64,000 bases of DNA from Hyaloscypha bicolor E (lineage: Eukaryota > Ascomycota > Leotiomycetes > Helotiales > Hyaloscyphaceae): positions 62,001-126,000 of the forward strand of contig NW_020194552.1 of NCBI RefSeq assembly GCF_002865645.1, given 5' to 3'. Numbering within the stretch: the stretch's first letter is position 1; each line of letters opens with the position of its first letter. A model generated the notes under the pieces. That model had not been told where the DNA came from, did not search any database, and worked only from the letters and a program-made list of their open reading frames with translations. Shown one piece after another: positions 57,846 through 64,000 of this stretch. A program made the translations under genes and the position numbers.

Positions 57846-59352
57846 ATGTCTACCGACGAGAAGATGTCAGTTATAGCACTTACTCTCAGATTTATCGTAC
57901 TGACGCGATGTAGGGACGGCTTCGAGTTCCCTACTATTGGCAGCGCCAAGATGTAAGTCATGCAAGCCGAGTGCAGATCGGTCTTTCTAAATCGTTGTAG
58001 GGACGCTAGGTTTGACGCACAAAGAGCAAGCTTTCCTCCTAAACGCCGAGTTGTCTTCGCAGGCTTCCTAGAGAAGCTTTGTCAAAACTTCCTCCTGGTC
58101 GTTATGGTGGTTCTCGTTAGCTACTCTGTCGTTACCTGTGCCTTGGTCCTTCTCGGGCACCCTACCCCAACACCTCTTGGCCAACCCCGTGTTCACCTCG
58201 ACCCTGCCCTCAAATTCAATGCTACCATCATCTCCACGGCCGAGCAGCTCACTAGTCTTCAAGACCGGCTCTCCGTCCGCATGGATCAGCACAATGTCAT
58301 TATGAGCAAGAACCTCGACAACTTCACTTCCACCCTTGAAACCATCACTGCAGATGCCGAAGTAGCCATTGATTACCTCCGATTCGTGGAAAAGTACCTC
58401 TTTGTCGGTGCTTCCCGCACACCTGAGGAATGGCGGGAGGGTGCAGAGGTGCTCGAGGATGAGATCCAGAAGTTGCACAACATCGCTGTCTCTCAAGACA
58501 TCCGCATGGAGATCGAGGCTGTCACACAAATTGCTGGTGCCATTGCTACCGAGATGACCGACATGGAACTCTTCATGCAGGAAATCAGCAGCGCCTCCAA
58601 CACCTTGCTCAATCGCTTGGGTAAAGTCTTTGAAGAGCAAGCTGAGTGTAACGGTACCGATCATCTTGCTCCCAGAAGCCAACCTCAACAACCGATCTAC
58701 GATGCTCCTGCCTCCGATGCCGGTCAATCGCTCAATGAGGCTCAACCTGGTCGGACTCTCCAGTGGCGCTGGGATGAAATCCACAAGGGAGGCTATGTTC
58801 GCAGCAATATGGGGGACTTCGCCCCGATCCAACAGGCGATCATTGAGAGTATGTTCCCTGGCCCAACCTCCTTCCAACCCACACTCTCCCCTCCTCTTCC
58901 CCCTCTTCCCCTTATCCAAACACAGCACACGAAGCTAACACCCGCCAGCATTCCTCCTCTCAATGAACGCCACTGGCAACATCACCAGCGTCCCCACCAC
59001 CATCCGCTACGGCATCGGCCTTCCGGACACCCACCCAACCGACCTTGGCACTCTCGGCTACGAGCACCCTCTGATCATCCAAGGCTTCTCCATTCCCACT
59101 CCCGATCCCGACTCCCCTGGTCAAAACTACAATTGTGATATCGTCGCCCATTTCGCTCAGATGAGCAAGGACGCAATCGTCCAGGTCAAGGTCGCACCAG
59201 GTCTTCGTAAAGAGGTGGTTGTGCGACAGCTCGTTGGCTTGCAAAGCATGGAGTGTGGGGCTGAAGGCGAGGAGAAGAAGGATGTTGTTCGATACAAGGA
59301 GAAAGGCGAGGATGAGAAGAAGCAATGGCAGATTCTCCTTCGCGTCGGATGA
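57846..59352 (+). CDS. Single-pass membrane protein of unknown function
   Basis: Exons 57846-57952, 58001-58848 and 58949-59352 (452 aa). Introns have GTAAGT...TGTAG and GTATGT...GCTAAC...CCAG. Within exon 1 a 48 nt segment (57864-57911) has GTCAGT, a TACTGAC branch point and GTAG ends; if spliced it yields MSTDEK-MDGFEFPTIGSAKMDARF (436 aa). The N-terminus is basic (RASFPPKRRVVF), followed by one membrane helix (FLLVVMVVLVSYSVVTCALVLLG) and a long helical, probably lumenal or extracellular part with coiled-coil character (EQLTSLQDRLSVRMDQHN, EVLEDEIQKLHNIAV, LFMQEISSASNTLLNRLGKV) and N-glycosylation sequons. The end has IPTPDPDSPGQNYNCDIVAHF. I do not recognise a named family. Confidence 0.75.
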
Positions 59353-59623
59353 GATGAGTTGATTGTCTCTTTCCTTCTCTTTTCTTTGATTTGTCATGTT
59401 GAGGAAAGGCGGCTGCATTAATATAGCTCATGGATGGTTCTGTTTGACTACGGCTTTTACTGCATACGAAACGAGACGAATTGAGGAACGAACGAACGGA
59501 TAGCGAGGAAGAGAGATTGTATTTGGGGAGTGGAAGGAACTTTGAATGGGGTTGTACTTCTGATTATGAAGAGAACTTTTAATGATTTTCCCGCTGGCTT
59601 GAAAGGTGATTCCTCTCATTCAT

Positions 59624-60066
59624 TTAATATTTTACAACATCCTCCTCCACTGTGATAGGGATCCCCACCGTATTCACAACAAAGAACTCCTCAACCTCGC
59701 GCCCAACTAATCTCTCCTTCAAGCCACGCCCCGTAAATCCACCCCATATGCAGCAGAGTAAAATCCTCGCGCTCCCATACTGCCTTATCAAGTTCGACTC
59801 GGCTTGCAATCCCGGGTTTGCAGGTCTCTGCGCAGCTAGCATTGTAGCGGACTCATTGCCCAATTGTCTTGGACCTCGATGAATTCCTTTGTTGAAGCCT
59901 CGAAGGCCCTACATCCGGCATCTATTCCAATTCGAGCACCAAAAACGGCGAGAAGAGAATTCCTTACGAAAAGGCTGGAGACGTCCGTTTGGTGATCAAG
60001 GGAAAGGTTGAAGACACTTGGATAGGAGCAAGGTGACGTGCGTGACGTACTAGGTAGAAAGATGTA
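59624..60066 (-). CDS. Possible two-exon hypothetical gene fragment
   Basis: Exon 59908-59624 (95 codons) reads GLRGFNKGIHRGPRQLGNES and ESNLIRQYGSARILLCCIWG and ends TVGIPITVEEDVVKY. It is preceded by a TAG acceptor, and a GTAAGG donor at 59967 joins it in frame to an upstream stretch ending LDHQTDVSSLF. That upstream frame has no ATG before a stop near 60066. It may be a relic or lack a recognised first exon. No family assigned. Confidence 0.3.
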
Positions 60067-60222
60067 CTAAATACTGAGGGTGGCCAAGAGCGGCTGTTCT
60101 TAGGTAGGTGGAGGTGGGTTTTGACCGGAGTGGCAATGTTATTTCGCCGCGAAGGCCCCTGAATGGATTGGAGCACATTGCAATGGCAGATGTGTAGGTA
60201 GGGTCCCTTGATTTGGAAGCTG

Positions 60223-61500
60223 CTAAGCAGCCTGCCCCTTCATCGCATGCCCATAACTCGGCAACTGCTCCTCCACTTGCGGCACCACACTCCCACTTCC
60301 CCCTTCATACGCCGGCAGTCCCCCCTGCTGCTCGATCCCCAACTGCGCCGTCCCACTCTCAATAGCCTTAATAGCCTCCTCAACACCCCCCTCCATCTTC
60401 ACCGGATACAAAAACACATGCGGCCACTTAACCTTAAAGCTACTCGTCTCCCCAAGACACTCGACATCGATCTTCAACTCAAGCCCATAATTCCTCCTCA
60501 CAGCCCAAGCATCAAATGTTGGCGGCGCATAGATCCTATCTTTAGGGAACATCCCGGTAATGCGGAGCGATTTGTTGAGCAGGATAGGGATGTTGAGCGT
60601 CCCGTGGTTGATTTCGATGTGGTCTTCAAGTAACTGTTGGTGATCACTGAATAGACCGGGGACGCGGATGTCGGTTCTAGATTTTAGGATGAGGGCCCAA
60701 GCCTTGAGCTTAAAATCGGGCATGATGTTGCCTGTTGCTTCGTCGGGAGAGGCGAGCGTGAGGTCTATTGTGTAGGGCCGCCCTATCACGATTGCTATGG
60801 GCGCAACGGCGTTGAGGGTGAAGTTGACGGTGTTGGTTGCGGCATTGTGTTTGAATGTTTCTTTCAATGATTCTCGAGTCGTCAGAGTTCTGCAGGTCCC
60901 GTCGTCCGTGAGGCGGTAGTGGCGGTGATATGTCGAGGCATTGTTCTCATTTGCCTTCAGGAGAGGATTTGGATCAGGCACTGTTCGGGGAGGGCTGAAG
61001 TTCAGGTGGTATTTATCTTCCCAGTCGGAAAAGGTCTTGGGGACTCGGGCCGTAAGGCGGTAGTAGATCTCACACTCATGGCGGCCATACGGGCCTAAAC
61101 ACGTGGGTGGTAACGGCTTAGTCCCCATCGTGGAGTACTCTGGAGACCAATTCTGGTCGCTGAAATCGCCGGCCGTGTAGGTAAAACTCTCAGGGAGCTG
61201 GAACGCGAAGGGGTATTCGTAAGTGTCGGCGCGCATCTTGAAAGGTCCTTTGAACAAGAGCCGCCGGTCGGTGTAGAATTCTAGTTCGTATCTATGCGTG
61301 TGCCTATTTTGGCCACTGCCTCGGACAATTTTGGTTTTGCATTTGCCTTTAAGATCGATGATAATATTTTCGACGGTCTCGTCTTCTGTGAGGGTGAGGA
61401 CGACTTTGCCTACTACTCTGTCGCCGGGAATGAAGAGCCGAGGCTGGAGCTTCTCTCCATCAGAACGTTGCTCAACGAAAACTCTAAGACTATAAACCAT
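60223..61500 (-). CDS. Alpha-arrestin-like protein (425 aa)
   Basis: Single exon from ATG 61500 to stop 60223. The N-terminal half is an arrestin-N fold: LFIPGDRVVGKVVLTLTEDE, IIIDLKGKCKTKIVRGSG, LPESFTYTAGDFSDQNWSPE, HECEIYYRLTARVPKTF. The second half is arrestin-C-like (VNFTLNAVAPIAIVIGRPYT, KAWALILKSRTDIRVPG, LNKSLRITGMFPKDRIYAPP). Two PY-like motifs near the C-terminus, LPAYE and LPSYG, fit binding to WW domains of Rsp5/Nedd4-type ubiquitin ligases. Fungal alpha-arrestins bring such ligases to plasma-membrane transporters for endocytosis. The cargo is unknown. Intact. Confidence 0.8.
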   Translation of the reverse strand: MVYSLRVFVEQRSDGEKLQPRLFIPGDRVVGKVVLTLTEDETVENIIIDLKGKCKTKIVRGSGQNRHTHRYELEFYTDRRLLFKGPFKMRADTYEYPFAFQLPESFTYTAGDFSDQNWSPEYSTMGTKPLPPTCLGPYGRHECEIYYRLTARVPKTFSDWEDKYHLNFSPPRTVPDPNPLLKANENNASTYHRHYRLTDDGTCRTLTTRESLKETFKHNAATNTVNFTLNAVAPIAIVIGRPYTIDLTLASPDEATGNIMPDFKLKAWALILKSRTDIRVPGLFSDHQQLLEDHIEINHGTLNIPILLNKSLRITGMFPKDRIYAPPTFDAWAVRRNYGLELKIDVECLGETSSFKVKWPHVFLYPVKMEGGVEEAIKAIESGTAQLGIEQQGGLPAYEGGSGSVVPQVEEQLPSYGHAMKGQAA

Positions 61501-62120
61501 TGCAGCGAAATAGAGATAGATATCGAATGGGCTGGAAACTTTCGAAAAGAAGCATCGGCTTGGAATGGATTGAAGGAAATGAATCTTGATAAGATGGAGG
61601 GGAAGCCATGTTGGAATTAGGTCAGGGTGGTCAGCCTGCTCCGTTGTGGCGCAGCATCCTTTTGCTCCTGCGTGCTTCGCCCCACTCTCGTAGGGCTTTT
61701 ACGTTAATGGCTCCAGTAGGCAAGGATCTCCGTATTGATTATAGCAACCAGCGCTGATTCGCGAGTAGATCTTCCTCATTAGACAACCAACATCATCGAC
61801 ACATTCAAAGTAATCGAAATTATGTATGGTACGTAGGTAAGCTTCAACAATTGAACCAGTCATAAATTGCAGATACTAGCAAAATTCAAGTTGGCAAGTG
61901 AGGAAATTGCATTGTCGGGAGTGCGGATCCAGAGCTTGGAAGATAATGACGGACTTGGGGAAAGGATAGCATAACTCAAAAACTCCGCCAATGAGAGAAC
62001 ATCTGCTAAACTTCTCTAAACCTGACACTTGTCAATGGCTGTGTAGGGGTTTTCAGGCTGGAGGTGGAGCAGACGGCGCGAAAGTTGGTATCTCAAATTG
62101 GAAACAGCTATTGTACAAGT
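61501..62120. other. Intergenic, nothing recognised
   Basis: Promoter of the arrestin gene and 3' flank of the cyclin gene. Confidence 0.35.
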
Positions 62121-63446
62121 CTATTGAGAAGCTTCCTCTGACTTTAGCCTCTTGGGGACCGGCTCCTCGACTGGGCCACCATTTTCGTCTTCATTTTTTC
62201 GCTTAATAGGGCTCGACGGTGGTTCGGTTCTGGGCTCTGCTCCATTCGTTGAAGGCGCATCTGGGCTGCTTGCTGCCATGCTACTACCGTCTGATCCTCT
62301 TCTTCTAGTCCGGTCCAAGTCGTCTCCAGAGGACGCCGATTCCCCATATGGATTCTCCGTACGCTTCAATGGATTATCACTCCAGAACTCTGACAAGACT
62401 GCGACCGCTCGAACAATCTTGCCTGGCTCTCCACCCAACAACTCCCACCATGGATGTCCATTCTCATCATCTGGTATGGTATCACCCAAGAACTTCGCCG
62501 CAAAGTAGATAGCCCCAATCGCAATATCTTTCGCCGGCAGACGCAGAGAGAGTGTCGTTAAGCAACTGTCGTTGAGGAATGCCCAAGCAACGTTTCGCAG
62601 AGGTTTGTTGTCTTCGATTTGTAGCTTTTGTAGTTGGTCGTAGAGAATGGTGTATGGTGATTGTAGGACAACGTCGAATGTGAGGAGTTCAAGCATAATT
62701 TCTTCGTAGAGGAGGATGCTATCACGCCAGCGCCAGTATTCCTTCGACTGATCGTCAATTATGAGGGAGGCGTTCTTCTGGGCGACCTTAGCGACTGCGA
62801 TGACGATTTCCTTTGTCTTCCGGCAGTTTTCTTCAGTCTTAGTTGCGAGAAAGAGGGCAGTGGCGGCAATGTTCTGTTCCAAAGAGATATAAGTCAGTAA
62901 GTCGTCCGCGGCTTTGAGATTTGCGTGGAATTTTGAGCGGGGCAGTATCCAGCGCGTGGGTGGGGGCAGGGAGGAGGGGTTGGAGGATGGGGAACGTACG
63001 TAATGGTGTACACCCATTTTCTCCGGGACCATGCTTTTGCGCATGTAGAAGCGTTGGAAGAAGACAGCAGCGGTAGCCAGCGTCAACTGTGGCAGTTTGA
63101 GCAGAATGCCGGCTTGTATGATGAAGTTGACGCCCTTCGCCCTGCGGCAGCGTTCTTCCTGTGGAGAAAGACCGTCCATGATCGAGGGCGCGCTGAGGAC
63201 TTCTTCTTCGGTAAAAAGCCACTGACTTGACTCTTCAGCGGCCATCTTGAAGGTAGGTGAAGGCTCTGTTATGATATGGGGTTTGCGCGGTGGAGAAGTG
63301 GTTGTGTAGAGGCGTGGTGGTGAAGGTACGGCTGGCGGAATGCTTCTGGCTATGGAGTTGGAGGAGGAATGAGGTCTTCGTGGACTTGAGGGCGCATCTG
63401 AATGAAGATCAAGCTGCGGGGGACGGTATCGCTCAACAGTTGTCAT
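62121..63446 (-). CDS. Transcription-type cyclin (cyclin K/T, Pch1-like), 399 aa
   Basis: Exons 63446-63000 and 62873-62121. The 126 nt intron (62999-62874; GTACGT, TACTGAC branch point, AACAG) is stop-free and in frame but interrupts the cyclin box, so it must be removed: MGVHHY joins to NIAATALFLATKTEENCRKT. The Pro/Ser-rich N-terminus is followed by WLFTEEEVLSAPSIMDGLSP, first cyclin fold FIIQAGILLKLPQLTLATAA and VFFQRFYMRKSM, and second fold LRNVAWAFLNDSCLTTLSLR and IAIGAIYFAAKFLG. The tail has a bipartite nuclear signal (PIKRKNE and PKRLKSE). Cyclins of this type activate Cdk9- or Cdk12-like kinases that phosphorylate the RNA polymerase II tail. Whether it is the Pch1 or Ctk2 orthologue cannot be decided here. 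ATG 63446 is the first suitable start; the frame is open upstream to 63668 with further ATGs at 63650 and 63638. Confidence 0.85.
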   Translation of the reverse strand: MTTVERYRPPQLDLHSDAPSSPRRPHSSSNSIARSIPPAVPSPPRLYTTTSPPRKPHIITEPSPTFKMAAEESSQWLFTEEEVLSAPSIMDGLSPQEERCRRAKGVNFIIQAGILLKLPQLTLATAAVFFQRFYMRKSMVPEKMGVHHYVRSPSSNPSSLPPPTRWILPRSKFHANLKAADDLLTYISLEQNIAATALFLATKTEENCRKTKEIVIAVAKVAQKNASLIIDDQSKEYWRWRDSILLYEEIMLELLTFDVVLQSPYTILYDQLQKLQIEDNKPLRNVAWAFLNDSCLTTLSLRLPAKDIAIGAIYFAAKFLGDTIPDDENGHPWWELLGGEPGKIVRAVAVLSEFWSDNPLKRTENPYGESASSGDDLDRTRRRGSDGSSMAASSPDAPSTNGAEPRTEPPSSPIKRKNEDENGGPVEEPVPKRLKSEEASQ

Positions 63447-64000
63447 GGATGGAGACAGAAGATCGGAGGAAGAGGGGGAAAATTGTCGAGGGGTTTGGAG
63501 TTTGTCGGTATAGAGACAATAGCTTGTTGTCGGGTATTGTCCTGCGTCACTCGGCAGCAAATCGCGAAACGGAATGGTCTGGCTTACTAAGCAATGAGAC
63601 CTCACTCCTTCGGAACGTCTCCCTCCAAATTCGTACATCACTTCAAACATGCCAATCGAATGTCTCAATGTACTTGGTTCAAATCAAATCAATTTCCGCA
63701 AATTATCTGCATAAGACTCTTCCTAGAAGCCCTCTCTTCAACAGCACGAGCGATGAAAGCAATGCAAGCACGTGGAAGCCCAAGAACTCCCCGGGAGTGT
63801 GGGTATGTATTCTTGAAGGAAAATGCTAGTTGAGGCAGTTGCTTGCCTATTATGTTTTATCTACTTCGGATATTCACAGCACGGTCCCAGAGACATGGGA
63901 AACCCCTCTTCACAGCTTCCGGCAAGGCCTGACCTGAACGTATCTGGATCACTTGAGAGAGACTCATGCTCGAGAATTCGAAGGAGCATGCCCTGCTGGA
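63447..64000. other. Promoter side of the cyclin gene; window edge
   Basis: No feature is supported. An ATG at 63895 opens a frame running to the window end, too short to judge. Confidence 0.3.

Noticed and set aside
58068..58928. 286-codon open frame on the minus strand
   Set aside because: It is exactly antisense to the membrane-protein gene at 57846-59352, has no motif, and mirrors its codon bias.
63895..64000. ATG-started frame running off the right edge
   Set aside because: Only 35 codons are visible, with no motif; cannot be distinguished from chance.
1..64000. tRNA, rRNA, CRISPR, riboswitch
   Set aside because: Scanned for T-loop consensus, regular spaced repeats and rRNA blocks; none seen. 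Short tRNA genes with introns could still be missed by eye.

Overview
This is a nuclear contig from a filamentous ascomycete (Pezizomycotina), most likely a leotiomycete of the Helotiales type. The evidence is short 45-130 nt introns with GTRNGT donors and CTAAC/CTGAC branch points, and a gene content typical of that class: many 2EXR-domain genes (families named for two Glu-X-Arg motifs), a Clr5-TPR protein, HET-like and STAND/ankyrin proteins, a UstYa-like protein, a CorA-like membrane protein and a DUF1765 protein. No bacterial-type operons, tRNA, rRNA or CRISPR arrays were found. The class assignment is inference; no marker gene was available. LAYOUT. Positions 1-17.5 kb are a decaying cluster of 2EXR genes. 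Seven loci lie here, of which only two (2335-3291 and 16550-17510) read cleanly from start to stop. The others carry stops, frameshifts or a transposon insertion. Between them sit a 448 bp foldback element (7.44 kb), a small Cys-rich gene (6.7 kb), an intact UstYa-like gene (9.6-10.7 kb) and a small secreted Cys protein (12.6 kb). A large DUF1765 gene (18.6-22.2 kb) is followed by 4 kb without genes. At 26.1-34 kb comes an accessory, repeat-rich block: an intact NLR-like STAND/ankyrin gene bracketed by diverged direct repeats, then a solo LTR, a poly-C-ended MITE, AT-rich decayed DNA and a hAT-type MITE with a perfect 8 bp target duplication. At 34-50 kb there are a Clr5-TPR gene, an F-box gene, a dead P450, a damaged CorA-like gene and a HET-like membrane protein with a duplicated exon. 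From 50 to 64 kb the window is housekeeping-like and undamaged: an eighth 2EXR gene, an F-box/LRR gene, an unknown membrane protein, an alpha-arrestin and a transcription-type cyclin. HOW THE GENES FIT. There is no single pathway. The left two thirds look like a fast-evolving compartment (self/non-self recognition genes, secondary-metabolism orphans, secreted protein, transposon debris, pseudogenes) and the right third like stable core genome. The best-supported new observations are: the loss-of-function series in the 2EXR family, including a solo LTR inserted in a coding exon; two solo LTRs with perfect 5 bp duplications; three MITE families with readable ends; and the exon duplication in the HET-like gene. 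All exon boundaries were placed by eye from splice consensus and reading frame, without transcript data.
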